DNA of 64,000 bases from Kurthia senegalensis (GCF_000285595.1 NZ_HE611066.1:370400-434399), one strand, 5' to 3'. Positions 27,239-37,008 are shown, counted from the first letter of the stretch. The notes: generated by a model from the letters alone, not told the origin. A program made the numbers and translations.

Positions 27239-27721
27239 GTGAAAATAACCTCTTTTTGCCTAAGTATGTAGGAAGCGGTAGTTGTGAAAAGCTAGTTTAT
27301 GAATTCAAAGAAAAGATACAGTTGTATGAATAAGGAATGCATGAAAATGATTTTTTTAATCTGGTCATACGCATTGAACGGATATTAATTATTTAAAATA
27401 GTACCCTTTTCAGTGAATTTTAGTTTAGTGTAACATATTACGGACGAAAAACACTTTGGAATTTTGAACACATTCCAATGGAGTTTAGTTATATGTTGTG
27501 ACATTGACAAGTACTGAACGGAATTTTTAGCTCTAACGATTGTAGTTACAATAATTTCTATGTTATCGTATTTTTTAAAGACAATCGATTTACTTCTAAA
27601 AGAGTAGTGATCACTGGCATGCTGTTCTTTAGTTGTAAAAAATAATGTATTTTTAAATAAATAGCATATTTTTTTCTTTACTAATTTTTAACATATGAAA
27701 AAGGAAAAAGGGGAGAATGCA
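27239..27721. other. Intergenic region, no gene seen
   Basis: About 480 bases, very AT-rich, between a divergent esterase gene and the SUKH gene. Both strands are full of stops. It must contain two promoters, but no convincing pair of boxes or conserved leader was found. Confidence 0.6.
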
Positions 27722-28984
27722 ATGTTTGAACGTATTTTTGATGAAGATGCACAATTTGACGCATTTACAGAAGAAACACTCATGAAAGTGGAAGAAACGC
27801 TCGGTGTGAAATTACCGAAAGCGTATGTAGATTTAATGAAAGTACATAACGGAGGCTATTTAAATTATTCGCGTCTTCATTCAGCCAAAGTACCAGATGG
27901 CATCGTTGAGATTACACAAATTAGTGGCATCGATTTAGAAGAAGGGATCATCGAATCTCCTTATTACATAGAGGAATGGGAAATGGAGAAAGGACTCGTT
28001 ATTTTTTCTGGGGACGGAAATTATTGGCTTGCATTCGATTACCGAACACATACGGGAGATGAACCGAGTGTTGTTTATATGGAAGATGCAGACGAACCAG
28101 CAGTGAAAGTTGCTAAAAATTTCGAGCTATTTTTAAAGAAATTACATTTGCCACAAGAGGACGATTTTGAAGAAGAAGAGGAAGAAGAAGTTGTTTACAC
28201 AGAAGCGCAGTTTGAACAATTAATGCAAAATGGACAAGACGGCGAAGCGATGTACGAAAGTATCCAACAGTTTATGGCGCAACCTTGTGATTTCACATGG
28301 TATGTTTCGAATGTATTACATGTCCTACATAGACCCGATATGGAGTCTTGGCATCGCACGGTTGGAGAAAGTGTGTTATTTAAAATGAGGAAAGACCGTC
28401 TTTCTTCATGGCCAGTGGATTTATTAAGTGAACTCGTAGAAATTATTACGAGCGAGCCAGTAGACGAAAATAGTGATGAATGGCTCGCTGTACGTGCAGG
28501 GAAAACGATCGAAAAGAAATTAAAAGTCGATGCAACGAATACGTTCGATTATATTTTTGATGTCGAGGCACTTTTTGAACCGTTTACGGAGGATGTTTTA
28601 GCGCAAGTCGAAACAGCTCTCGGTGTGAAATTGCCCGCTTCTTATGTTGCGTTAATGGACATTCAAAACGGAGGCTCTCTCGTATATGATGGCTTTGAGT
28701 CAGAAGGCGTACCAGATGGCTACGTACAATTTAGTGAGCTGCAAGGGATTGATTTAGAAGAAGGCATTATAGAAACGAAAGATTTTATGGAACATTGGGA
28801 CCTTGAAGAAGGCTTAATCGTGTTAAGTAATGACGGCAATGGAACACTTGCACTCGATTATAGACAGAAGGAAGCGGCAGAACCATCTGTCGTTTACTTA
28901 GAAGATGAAGAAGGCGCTGTACCTGTGAAAATTGCAGAGAATTTTGAGGATTTCGTTAAGCAACTAAAACATCCTGAACAGTAA
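27722..28984 (+). CDS. Tandem SUKH (SMI1/KNR4) domain protein
   Basis: About 420 residues with two copies of a SUKH fold: first at about 1-140 (FTEETLMKVEETLGVKLPKA, YVDLMKVHNGG, PDGIVEI, DGNYWLAFDYR), second at about 275-420 (FTEDVLAQVETALGVKLPAS, YVALMDIQNGG, PDGYVQF, DGNGTLALDYR). A helical linker with an acidic patch lies between. SUKH proteins are best known as immunity proteins for secreted nuclease toxins and as binding modules. No toxin gene is next to it. ATG 27722 has AAAGGGGAG; an upstream ATG at 27695 is the alternative start. Confidence 0.85.
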   Translation: MFERIFDEDAQFDAFTEETLMKVEETLGVKLPKAYVDLMKVHNGGYLNYSRLHSAKVPDGIVEITQISGIDLEEGIIESPYYIEEWEMEKGLVIFSGDGNYWLAFDYRTHTGDEPSVVYMEDADEPAVKVAKNFELFLKKLHLPQEDDFEEEEEEEVVYTEAQFEQLMQNGQDGEAMYESIQQFMAQPCDFTWYVSNVLHVLHRPDMESWHRTVGESVLFKMRKDRLSSWPVDLLSELVEIITSEPVDENSDEWLAVRAGKTIEKKLKVDATNTFDYIFDVEALFEPFTEDVLAQVETALGVKLPASYVALMDIQNGGSLVYDGFESEGVPDGYVQFSELQGIDLEEGIIETKDFMEHWDLEEGLIVLSNDGNGTLALDYRQKEAAEPSVVYLEDEEGAVPVKIAENFEDFVKQLKHPEQ

Positions 28985-29000
28985 TAAAATAGTTTTATAT

Positions 29001-29038
29001 ACAAAAAGATGTGCCTCTAGTGAGATGCATCTTTTTTA
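29001..29038 (+). terminator. Terminator after the SUKH gene
   Basis: AAAAAGATGTGCCTC pairs with GAGATGCATCTTTTT (one mismatch, two G-U). Confidence 0.85.
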
Positions 29039-29188
29039 TTTATGTTCATTTTTTGTTGATAAGAAGGATTACATTGTATGTGAAAATTGAATTTTAATTC
29101 AATTAAATAAATAAATATTCTTCCAATTTTAAATTTTGGCGGTATACTAATAATAATTCATTTTTAACAAAGATTAGGGGGAAATGAG

Positions 29189-30418
29189 ATGAATTGGAAA
29201 AATTATCGCTTCCCAATTATTTTAATTGGGTCGTTACTAGTTGGCGCATTGATCGGCGTTTATGTCGATGGGACAGGTCAAGCATTAAAGCCACTCGGGG
29301 ATATCTTTTTAAACTTAATGTTTATGATTGTGACACCATTAATCGCCACGTCGATTATTTCAGCCGTTGCCAATAGCGGTGGCTCAGGCAAACTGAAAAA
29401 AATTATGGGATGGACGACGATTGTATTTTTAGTAACGGGGGCGATTGCGGCTATTTATATGATTGTCGTCGTGAAATTGTTCCCACAATTTTCAACGTTA
29501 TCGGTCACGCTAACGAAACCAGAGTCAACGGAAAGTGTATCGTGGCAAGAACAATTAGTCGGTATTTTTACGACGGATGGGTTCGTTAACATGTTTCAAC
29601 GAGAAAATATGATGGCACTCATCGTCTTTTCATTACTCGTTGGTTTTGCGATTAATTTATCTGGTGAAGCGGGAAAACCCGTTGCTAAATTGATGAATTC
29701 GGCTTCAACCGTTATGTTAAAAACAATTAGCCTCGTTATGTACTATGCACCGATTGGTTTAGGTGCTTACTTTGCTTATTTAGCTTCTACATTTGGCTCA
29801 ATTGTTATCGAAGATTACGCGAAAGCGTTCGTATTGTACTTAATAGCTAGTTTATTATTTTTCGGTGTGATGTTTACCGTGTATGCGTTCATTGCAGGAG
29901 GTTCTTCCGGTGTGAAACGCTTTTGGAAAAACTTACTTTCACCTTCTGTCACTGCGATTGGTACGTGTAGTAGTATGGCGACATTGCCAGTGAATTTAAC
30001 AGCGAGCCAACAAATCGGAGTGTCCAAAGAAGTGCGAGAAACGGTTCTCTCACTTGGAGCGACGATGCACAAAGATGGTTCGGTTATGGGGCTCGTTTTA
30101 AAAATTTCTGTTTTATTTTCTGTTTTTCATATGGAGTTTGCAGGATGGCAAACGATTGGAACAGCAGTCCTTGTCGCCATTTTAGGCGGTACGCTCATGG
30201 GCGCTATTCCACAAGGCGGTATGATTGCGGAAATGATGCTTATTAGTTTATACGGGCTACCACCAGAAGCATTACCAATTTTAGCCGCTGTATCGACCGT
30301 CATTGATGTGCCAGCGACGTTGTTGAATGCGACGAGTGATAATTATGCGGCGATGCTCGTTGCACGAAAAGTGGACGGGAAAGATTGGGCGACAAATCAC
30401 GAGGTAGAAGAAGTGTAA
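29189..30418 (+). CDS. Dicarboxylate/amino acid:cation symporter (DAACS family)
   Basis: A 409-residue membrane protein of the glutamate/dicarboxylate transporter fold. The re-entrant loop motif is GTCSSMATLPVNL (usual SSS.ATLP), helix 7 GATMHKDGS (usual NMDG changed to HKDG), and helix 8 VPATLLNATSDNYAAM. These changes in cation- and substrate-site motifs suggest a substrate other than plain glutamate or aspartate. Ribosome site AGGGGGGAA. It stands alone between terminators. Confidence 0.85.
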   Translation: MNWKNYRFPIILIGSLLVGALIGVYVDGTGQALKPLGDIFLNLMFMIVTPLIATSIISAVANSGGSGKLKKIMGWTTIVFLVTGAIAAIYMIVVVKLFPQFSTLSVTLTKPESTESVSWQEQLVGIFTTDGFVNMFQRENMMALIVFSLLVGFAINLSGEAGKPVAKLMNSASTVMLKTISLVMYYAPIGLGAYFAYLASTFGSIVIEDYAKAFVLYLIASLLFFGVMFTVYAFIAGGSSGVKRFWKNLLSPSVTAIGTCSSMATLPVNLTASQQIGVSKEVRETVLSLGATMHKDGSVMGLVLKISVLFSVFHMEFAGWQTIGTAVLVAILGGTLMGAIPQGGMIAEMMLISLYGLPPEALPILAAVSTVIDVPATLLNATSDNYAAMLVARKVDGKDWATNHEVEEV

Positions 30419-30482
30419 ATTCTTGTTAGAATTTGATTGGAGAAAAGGTCAGTTCCGATAGGATGTTTTCTAACTCAAATGA

Positions 30483-30528
30483 AAAACCACTTCCAAAAGT
30501 ATAAAATCTTTGGAAGTGATTTTTTATT
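30483..30528. terminator. Bidirectional terminator between convergent genes
   Basis: AAACCACTTCCAAAAG and CTTTGGAAGTGATTTTT pair around TATAAAAT. Confidence 0.88.
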
Positions 30529-30538
30529 GTCCATTTAT

Positions 30539-31048
30539 TTAACGCGCAAGCTTTTTTTTCGTACGAATAATATGATGAATCGTTGCATAGAGAAAAGTGA
30601 TAAATAATAGACAACCGAATACGAATAAAATAAATTGAGGCGTCACAATGTGGATGAATGATAAGCCGAGCATGGCGAAACCAACGAGTAAATAATTGGA
30701 TACGGCATGCAATGTATAAAACAGTTGGTGTACGTGCCACGCTCTAAAATAGCCTTGTGTGAAGCCAAGAACGATTTGTACGGCAACTGTCGCATACGTA
30801 TAGTCAAACGTCCAAAAAGAAGACAGTCCTACGAAAATAAAGCATAGGGCATACATAGCATAAATCCAATGAATAGACTTCGTCGATTTTTTTACGCAAA
30901 GTTGATAACCGAGTGCGGCAGCGAAAGAATGTAACGCAAACATCCACGCAAATAGAGAAAATGTTAATGTGACATTTTTTAACCAAATAATGTAGTAAGG
31001 AAAGACGAGCGCATTTCCGACTGTAACGATGAGCGGTAAAAAGCGCAT
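30539..31048 (-). CDS. Five-helix membrane protein, unknown function
   Basis: A 169-residue hydrophobic protein (MRFLPLIVTVGNALVFPYY…) ending in a basic tail IRTKKKLAR. About five helices with His/Trp-rich loops (FRAWHVHQLFYTLHAVSNY). Its ATG begins one base after the stop of the FAD oxidoreductase gene, so the two are cotranscribed and probably function together, perhaps as membrane partner or electron acceptor. Family not recognised. Confidence 0.7.
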   Translation of the reverse strand: MRFLPLIVTVGNALVFPYYIIWLKNVTLTFSLFAWMFALHSFAAALGYQLCVKKSTKSIHWIYAMYALCFIFVGLSSFWTFDYTYATVAVQIVLGFTQGYFRAWHVHQLFYTLHAVSNYLLVGFAMLGLSFIHIVTPQFILFVFGCLLFITFLYATIHHIIRTKKKLAR

Positions 31049-31049
31049 A

Positions 31050-32522
31050 TTAATTCGCTACTTTCTGTAAATAATTGTCGTAGAAATGATTGACGAATAC
31101 TTCATTTGGATCTTGCTCTAATTTGTAATCAAGCACGTGTTTTGCTTGCGGATAAGCTGCTTTAAATTGCTCGGTCGTTTGATAGGGATAATACGGTAAA
31201 TAATACGTTCCGTTATGTGCCAATGCAGTATCCGTCCATTTTTGAATATATGTTTTCGCTTGGTTAATACCTGTTTCTGACGAGGGGTGTTGTATTAATA
31301 AAACGAAGGCAATCATCGGTTCTCTCGCGTAATTCAATTGTGTCGATTCATCTTTCGATACAATGCGTAAAGTGATGTTATGTAATTTCACTTCATCGTG
31401 TTGATCATCTTTCGGTAACCACGTTTTTAAATGTGCGACAAATTCTTCGTACGCATCAATTGGAATGAAAAACTCTTGCAGTACTTCAACAGAGCCTTTT
31501 TTCGTATATTCCATAAATGTAGATTCCGAACGCATCGCATTGTTACGCGTAATTGTTTTACCGGTTTTCTTTAAAAATAAATCTTTTTGCATGTTCCAAA
31601 ATAACGTTTCTGCTTTACCACCTTGACGCCCTAAATCGAGACCGAGCTTCGAAAGACGAATTTGTGTTTCCTCTTTTAATGCAGCATTTTGTGCGACACG
31701 TCCCGTTTTTTTATAGTTCATAACGTACATTTCGTTTAAAAAATGTTCTGGATCGACGCTTAATCGAGCATAATGCATCGCAATAGAGTCATCTGCGAGT
31801 ACATTTTTTAAATATGTTTCATACGAAGAGACGGCGACTTCTTCCGGCTCGTATGCATACACTTCATTGTCCGTCAGTGAAAGTGTGACATCAACGATAA
31901 TACCGAATAAGCCGTAGCCACCGAGGTAGTAAGACATTTCTTGTTGATTCGCTTTTTTCGTTAATGTTTTCAACGTTCCAGTAGGCGTAATGACGGTCAT
32001 TTTTTGAACAGTTGAAGCCATGGAGCCATTTCGAATATCACGACCATGTCCATTGACGGATAGAGAGCCACCGACTGAAAAAATAGGAAGGGACTGTGAT
32101 ACTTTTAACGCGAGTCCTTTTTTCGTAACGGCTTGTTGAATGTCCGAAATAAGTGCGCCTGCTTCTACGGTAACGGTTTTCTTTTTTTGATCGACGTTCA
32201 GTATTTTATTGAACGGTTTCATATCGATGACGATACCATCTTTATAATACGTATGCCCACCTTGGGAATGTTGGACACCGGCAATCGAAATCTTTTTGCC
32301 GTCTTGATTTGCTTGTCGGACGATCGATACGAGTTGTTCCCGGTTATTTGCTTCATGAATCGTTTCAATCTTTTCAGGAAGTAAGCCTGTATAATCTGTC
32401 GTCATCGCTGTTTCGGATAAGCCATATTGTCTTTTCTCCACAGGAATGATAAAAAATGCGCTGATTGCTATTACGACAACGAGAATTGCTAAAACCCATG
32501 GCTTTTTTAAATAATTGAACAT
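31050..32522 (-). CDS. Membrane-anchored FAD-binding oxidoreductase (PCMH type, GlcD/gulonolactone oxidase-like)
   Basis: 490 residues. A single N-terminal transmembrane helix (LAILVVVIAISAFFII) anchors it. The FAD_binding_4 domain follows at about 60-220 with KISIAGVQHSQGGHTYY, TVEAGALISDIQQAV and the pyrophosphate-binding VGGSLSVNGHGRD. The C-terminal half corresponds to the aldonolactone oxidase substrate domain. ATG 32522 is chosen because AAAGGAG precedes it and it gives the anchor; a longer frame upstream has no site. Its substrate is probably a hydroxy acid or sugar lactone, which is inference. Confidence 0.85.
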   Translation of the reverse strand: MFNYLKKPWVLAILVVVIAISAFFIIPVEKRQYGLSETAMTTDYTGLLPEKIETIHEANNREQLVSIVRQANQDGKKISIAGVQHSQGGHTYYKDGIVIDMKPFNKILNVDQKKKTVTVEAGALISDIQQAVTKKGLALKVSQSLPIFSVGGSLSVNGHGRDIRNGSMASTVQKMTVITPTGTLKTLTKKANQQEMSYYLGGYGLFGIIVDVTLSLTDNEVYAYEPEEVAVSSYETYLKNVLADDSIAMHYARLSVDPEHFLNEMYVMNYKKTGRVAQNAALKEETQIRLSKLGLDLGRQGGKAETLFWNMQKDLFLKKTGKTITRNNAMRSESTFMEYTKKGSVEVLQEFFIPIDAYEEFVAHLKTWLPKDDQHDEVKLHNITLRIVSKDESTQLNYAREPMIAFVLLIQHPSSETGINQAKTYIQKWTDTALAHNGTYYLPYYPYQTTEQFKAAYPQAKHVLDYKLEQDPNEVFVNHFYDNYLQKVAN

Positions 32523-32793
32523 GTTGAACTCCTTTACTTTATAAGTATCTCCATCATACATGATTTTGCTCTCTATCCGCCTAAAGGGGTGGAAATATAT
32601 CAAATACGTGCGAAAAAAGAATGTAATCGTATATTTTGAGAAAGAATCGTTTTGGTTAAATATGAAGTGGGATGTACGTACTTGTCGCACATAGCGAACA
32701 AAAGGATTATTCGTAGCTGTACAAATAGTTGTAACATAATGGTATTTTTTACAGTATAATCTTGAGTAAGTCAACGATAGAAAGGAAGCCATC

Positions 32794-34509
32794 ATGTTAA
32801 AACATTTTTTCTCTTATTATAAACCACATAAGCGTTTATTTATGATTGATTTTTTTAGTGCCATTTTTGTCGCTATTTTAGAACTCGCTTTTCCACTTGC
32901 GGTGCAATGGTTTATCGATACACTTCTTCCGAATGGTGATTGGGGAATTATTGTTCAAGTGAGCGCGTTATTACTACTTATTTATTTAATTAGTACGTGT
33001 ATGAACTTCGTCGTCAATTATTTAGGGCATAAATTAGGCATTAATATCGAAACAGATATGCGAAGAGATTTATTCAATCATGTGCAAAAGCAAAGTTTTA
33101 AGTTTTTTGATAATACGAAGACGGGGCATATTATGAGCCGTATTACGAATGATTTATTCGATATTGGTGAATTCGCACATCACGGACCTGAAGATTTCTT
33201 TATTGCCATTATGACATTTGTCGGTGCGTTCATTATTATGTTTAATGTAAATCCGACGCTTGCACTTATTGCACTCGTATTCGTTCCATTTTTAATTTGG
33301 GTCGTAACGTTTAGTAATCGTAAAATGAATGAAGCATGGCGTGAAATGTATGGCAAAATAGCCGACGTCAATGGGCGTGTAGAAGATAGTGTTTCAGGAA
33401 TTCGCGTCGTGAAGTCATTTACGAACGAATCATTTGAGATGAAACGTTTTAAAGAGCAGAATGGCTTTTTCCGTACGGCGAAACTAAAAGCATACAAAGT
33501 GATGGCCGGCACACAGTCGAGCATGTATTTAATGACGCATTTATTAACGCTCGTTATTTTAGTCGTCGGTGCTTGGTTAAGTTTTAACGGCAAATTGACT
33601 TACGGGGAGCTTGTTAGCTTCGTTCTGTACACGAATGTTTTAATTAAACCGGTAGACAAAATTAGTGCTTTACTTGAGCTATATCCTAAAGGGATGGCGG
33701 GCTTTAAACGATTCCGAGATTTATTAATGCAAGATCCAGAAGTCATGGACCGCCCGAATGCGGTATGCGTTCCGACATTGAAAGGGAATATTTCATTTCA
33801 AGACGTTACGTTCCAATATGATGAATCTAAGCGTGTTTTGAACGACGTATCATTCGATTTGAAAGCAGGGCAAACGATTGCTTTCGTCGGTCCATCTGGC
33901 GCAGGGAAGACGACGATTTGTTCATTGATTCCACGATTTTATGATGTGACGGAAGGAAGTATTAAGATTGATGGTTGGGACGTTCGAGACGTTACACAGC
34001 AATCTTTACGTGAGCAAATTGGTATCGTACAGCAAGACGTCTTTTTATTTACGGGAACGATTCGCGAAAATATTGCGTACGGCGCTTTAGATGCGACAGA
34101 AGAGCAAGTGATAGCAGCCGCAGAGAAAGCCCATTTAAAAGAATTTATTGAAGAGTTACCGAGAGGATACGATACACAAATTGGGGAGCGGGGCTTAAAA
34201 CTTTCTGGTGGTCAAAAGCAACGATTGGCAATTGCACGTATGTTTTTAAAAAATCCACCGATTTTAATATTGGATGAAGCCACTTCTGCACTCGATACTG
34301 AAACAGAAATGATTATTCAACAATCCTTAACAGAACTCGCTAAAAATCGAACGACACTCGTTATTGCTCATCGATTGGCGACGATTCGTAATGCCGATCG
34401 CGTCATTGTCGTAACGAAAAAAGGAATTGAAGAAGACGGTACGTATGAAGAATTAGTAGCGCAAAATGGTGTATTTGCAAACTTACACAACATACAATTT
34501 AAAAAATAA
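32794..34509 (+). CDS. ABC exporter with fused membrane and ATPase domains (Sav1866/YgaD-like)
   Basis: A 571-residue half-transporter. Six helices (residues 1-320) with Sav1866-like coupling regions (NDLFDIGEFAHHGPEDFF), then the ATPase: Walker A GPSGAGKTT at about 369-377, X-loop and signature IGERGLKLSGGQKQRL, Walker B ILILDEATSALD, H-loop VIAHRL. It should homodimerise and export lipophilic drugs or lipids. ATG with AGAAAGGAAG upstream; a TATAAT at 32755-32760 could be its -10 box. It is divergent from the FAD oxidoreductase. Confidence 0.92.
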   Translation: MLKHFFSYYKPHKRLFMIDFFSAIFVAILELAFPLAVQWFIDTLLPNGDWGIIVQVSALLLLIYLISTCMNFVVNYLGHKLGINIETDMRRDLFNHVQKQSFKFFDNTKTGHIMSRITNDLFDIGEFAHHGPEDFFIAIMTFVGAFIIMFNVNPTLALIALVFVPFLIWVVTFSNRKMNEAWREMYGKIADVNGRVEDSVSGIRVVKSFTNESFEMKRFKEQNGFFRTAKLKAYKVMAGTQSSMYLMTHLLTLVILVVGAWLSFNGKLTYGELVSFVLYTNVLIKPVDKISALLELYPKGMAGFKRFRDLLMQDPEVMDRPNAVCVPTLKGNISFQDVTFQYDESKRVLNDVSFDLKAGQTIAFVGPSGAGKTTICSLIPRFYDVTEGSIKIDGWDVRDVTQQSLREQIGIVQQDVFLFTGTIRENIAYGALDATEEQVIAAAEKAHLKEFIEELPRGYDTQIGERGLKLSGGQKQRLAIARMFLKNPPILILDEATSALDTETEMIIQQSLTELAKNRTTLVIAHRLATIRNADRVIVVTKKGIEEDGTYEELVAQNGVFANLHNIQFKK

Positions 34510-34611
34510 AATAAATAAATAAAATGAATGCTTTTTCGAGTTTTTATATGTCGTAAAGAATATTTTTAATCGTTTTTAACGAATTAAAAATCACTTTTCC
34601 GTTAAAAAATA

Positions 34612-34639
34612 TTGACAAAAAAATTTTTTGTTATAAAAT
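34612..34639 (+). promoter_or_regulatory. Promoter of the T-box leader
   Basis: TTGACA at 34612-34617, 16-base spacer and TAAAAT at 34634-34639. Confidence 0.65.
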
Positions 34640-34654
34640 TGAAAACAATTCAAA

Positions 34655-34950
34655 ATATTTGTATAGAGCAAAGGCTATGAAAAGAAATAGTATCAATTAT
34701 GTTTACGGACAGAAAGCAACCGGTCGATGAGAGGTGCGCGTAAAACGATTGTGAATTCATCTTGGAGCTGTGCACTGAAAAGTAATACTGAGTAGGCTGC
34801 AACGGTGAGCATCCGTAATCATGTGCAAGAGTATCGTCCATTAAGTGACCGTACTTTTTAAGGTAAGTAATGTGAATTGCTTATGAACAAAGGTGGTAAC
34901 ACGAGTTGAATCGTCCTTTTGGTTAAATCCAAAAGGGCGTTTTTTTTATT
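34655..34950 (+). ncRNA. T-box leader, predicted phenylalanine-responsive
   Basis: The conserved T-box AAAGGTGGTAACACG lies at 34889-34903 and is followed by a terminator (CGTCCTTTTGG … CCAAAAGGGCG plus T-run, 34912-34948); the T-box sequence can pair instead to form the antiterminator. Upstream, stem I elements are present: AGAAAGCAACCGGTCGATGAGAG (split: AGAAAGC and GATGAGAG) and GTGAATTCATCTTGGAGCTG. By comparison with other T-boxes, the specifier codon is TTC at 34756-34758 (after GTGAA), which reads phenylalanine. Uncharged tRNA-Phe would then turn on the permease gene that follows. Confidence 0.85.
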
Positions 34951-35003
34951 TCTGTTTTACACAAAAACTTTGAAAATTTAGTTGTAAGAGGAGTATCGAA
35001 TTT

Positions 35004-36356
35004 ATGAAAGAAAATCAAAATGACCCGCAATTAAACAGAGGGTTAAGTAATCGCCACATGCAATTGATTGCACTTGGTGGATCGATTGGTGTCGGTTTAT
35101 TTTACGGTTCAAGTGCCACAATTCAAATGGCAGGACCATCTATTTTACTAGCGTATGTAATCGGAGGACTCGTTATTTTCACGATTATGCGTGCATTAGG
35201 GGAAATGGCAGTCGATCAGCCAGTTTCGGGCTCGTTCAGTTCATATGCTGACCGCTACTTAGGTCATTTTGCAGGATTCCTTTCTGGATGGACGTATTGG
35301 TTCATGTGGATTGTCGTTGGGATGTCCGAAATTACGGTCGTCGGTTTATACATTAACTACTGGTTCCCAGACGTTCCACGATGGTTAACAGCGCTCGTCG
35401 TTTTAGTACTAATTACATTAATTAACTTAGCAAGTGTAAAAGCATACGGAGAATTTGAATTCTGGTTTGCTCTTATTAAAGTAGTCGCGATTATCGGGAT
35501 GATTATTTTAGGGTTACTGATTATTTTCTTCGGTGTCGGCAACGGTGGTACAGCAGTTGGCATCGACAACCTTTGGGCAAATGGTGGATTTATGCCAAAC
35601 GGCGTATACGGTCTATTAATGTCACTTGTACTCGTTATGTTCTCTTTCGGTGGTGTAGAACTTGTCGGAATTTCAGCTGGTGAAGCGAAAAATCCAACAA
35701 AATCTATTCCAAAAGCTATTAACAACATCGTTTGGCGTATTTTAATTTTCTACATTGGGGCACTCGGTGTCATGATGGCAATTTACCCTTGGAATCAAGT
35801 CGGTTCTGAAGGAAGCCCATTCGTTCAAATTTTCGATTTCGTTGGTATTCCAGCGGCGGCACACATTTTAAACCTCGTTGTCATTACAGCAGCGATGTCT
35901 GCATTCAATAGTGGTTTATATGGTACTGGTCGTATGCTGTACACTTTAGCACTTCAAAAGAACGGTCCAAAATATTTCAGTAAATTAAGTAAAAATGGAA
36001 CGCCGTACCGCGGTATTCTTGCATCATCGGCTGTACTATTAATCGTCGTCATTTTAAACTACTACGTACCTGAAAAAGTATTCTTATACATTTCAGCTAT
36101 CGCTACAGTTGCAGTTATTACGAGCTGGATGATTATTTTACTCGCACAGTTAAAATTCCGAAAATCAAAATCGAAAGAGGAAATTTCAAATCTCAAATTT
36201 AAAATTCCTTTATTCCCGATTTCAACGTACTTTGCGATTGCCTTCTTATTAATGGTCATCGTATTAATGGCATTTATTAAAGATATGCGTATTGCCTTGT
36301 ACGTAGCACCTGTTTGGTTCTTGATTTTATTCATCGGATACAAATTAAAAAAATAA
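35004..36356 (+). CDS. Amino acid permease (AAT family), likely phenylalanine/aromatic
   Basis: A 450-residue, 12-helix transporter of the amino acid-polyamine-organocation superfamily. The N-terminus LNRGLSNRHMQLIALGGSIG is the AAT signature, and helix 1 GSIGVGLFYGSS and helix 6 FSFGGVELVGISAGEAKNP contain the substrate loop residues. The leader T-box with a TTC specifier indicates control by tRNA-Phe charging, so import of phenylalanine (or aromatic residues) is the best guess. Protein sequence alone would not distinguish it from LysP, ProY or RocE types. Ribosome site AAGAGGAG. Confidence 0.87.
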   Translation: MKENQNDPQLNRGLSNRHMQLIALGGSIGVGLFYGSSATIQMAGPSILLAYVIGGLVIFTIMRALGEMAVDQPVSGSFSSYADRYLGHFAGFLSGWTYWFMWIVVGMSEITVVGLYINYWFPDVPRWLTALVVLVLITLINLASVKAYGEFEFWFALIKVVAIIGMIILGLLIIFFGVGNGGTAVGIDNLWANGGFMPNGVYGLLMSLVLVMFSFGGVELVGISAGEAKNPTKSIPKAINNIVWRILIFYIGALGVMMAIYPWNQVGSEGSPFVQIFDFVGIPAAAHILNLVVITAAMSAFNSGLYGTGRMLYTLALQKNGPKYFSKLSKNGTPYRGILASSAVLLIVVILNYYVPEKVFLYISAIATVAVITSWMIILLAQLKFRKSKSKEEISNLKFKIPLFPISTYFAIAFLLMVIVLMAFIKDMRIALYVAPVWFLILFIGYKLKK

Positions 36357-36395
36357 TAGTATAAAAAAGTGGCTAGGATAAAACCTTCGTCCATA

Positions 36396-36440
36396 CAAAA
36401 AGCAGTCATCGTTTGAATTTAAACGTGACTGCTTTTTTCG
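36396..36440. terminator. Bidirectional terminator
   Basis: AAAAAGCAGTCA…GTTT and TAAAC…TGACTGCTTTTTT pair; between the convergent permease and MFS remnant. Confidence 0.88.
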
Positions 36441-36442
36441 TA

Positions 36443-36980
36443 TTATTTTATTGTCGTGCCTTTTCGTTTTACTTCTTTCGGTACGAATAAAATAAGAATG
36501 AGTGCAAGGATGGATAGAAGGAACATAAATTCATACGTATCGTTAGCACCTAAAATTGGCGCAAGTTGTTGGTCGAGATGGGCTGTCGTTTGTAGAGAGA
36601 ATATAGTAACGATGACAGTTGTACCGACTGCACCAGCAAGTTGACGAACGGTATTGTTGACAGCAGAACCGTGAGAGCCGAGTTCAAGTGGTAAGACTAA
36701 TAATAGAGCCGATTAATAAAAATAACATCGAGGCGATAAACAATTGTCTCGTTGAGAAGCGTTTCATTAAATAAGCTGTCAGAGGGACGAGTACACCGTT
36801 GACGAGCATGAAGCCCGTAGCGAGCCATTGAATTTTATTTGCTGTCACATTAAAGATTTCCATTAAATCGCTTAATGCAACGTTTAATAATGTTTGGTTG
36901 AGTGTAGAGAAGAAACAACCGACAATCATAATGGTGAGTAAGATTTTTTTGGTCGTATTTGATATTTCGTTTTGCGTGAA
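36443..36980 (-). pseudogene. DHA2-type MFS drug exporter with a large internal deletion
   Basis: Reading the minus strand, the N-terminal helices (MIVGCFFSTLNQTLLNVALS, QWLATGFMLVNGVLVPLTAY, RQLFIASMLFLLIGSIISL) run straight into the C-terminal end of the same family (LGSHGSAVNNTVRQLAGAVG, TVIVTIFSLQT … VPKEVKRKG). About 280-300 residues in between are missing and the join near 36705 is out of frame. The family normally has about 470-500 residues with 14 helices. Function is lost. It is divergent from a TetR regulator that probably controlled it. Confidence 0.8.
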
Positions 36981-37008
36981 AGAGCTCCTTACGTTAAAAT
37001 GGTTTCTT

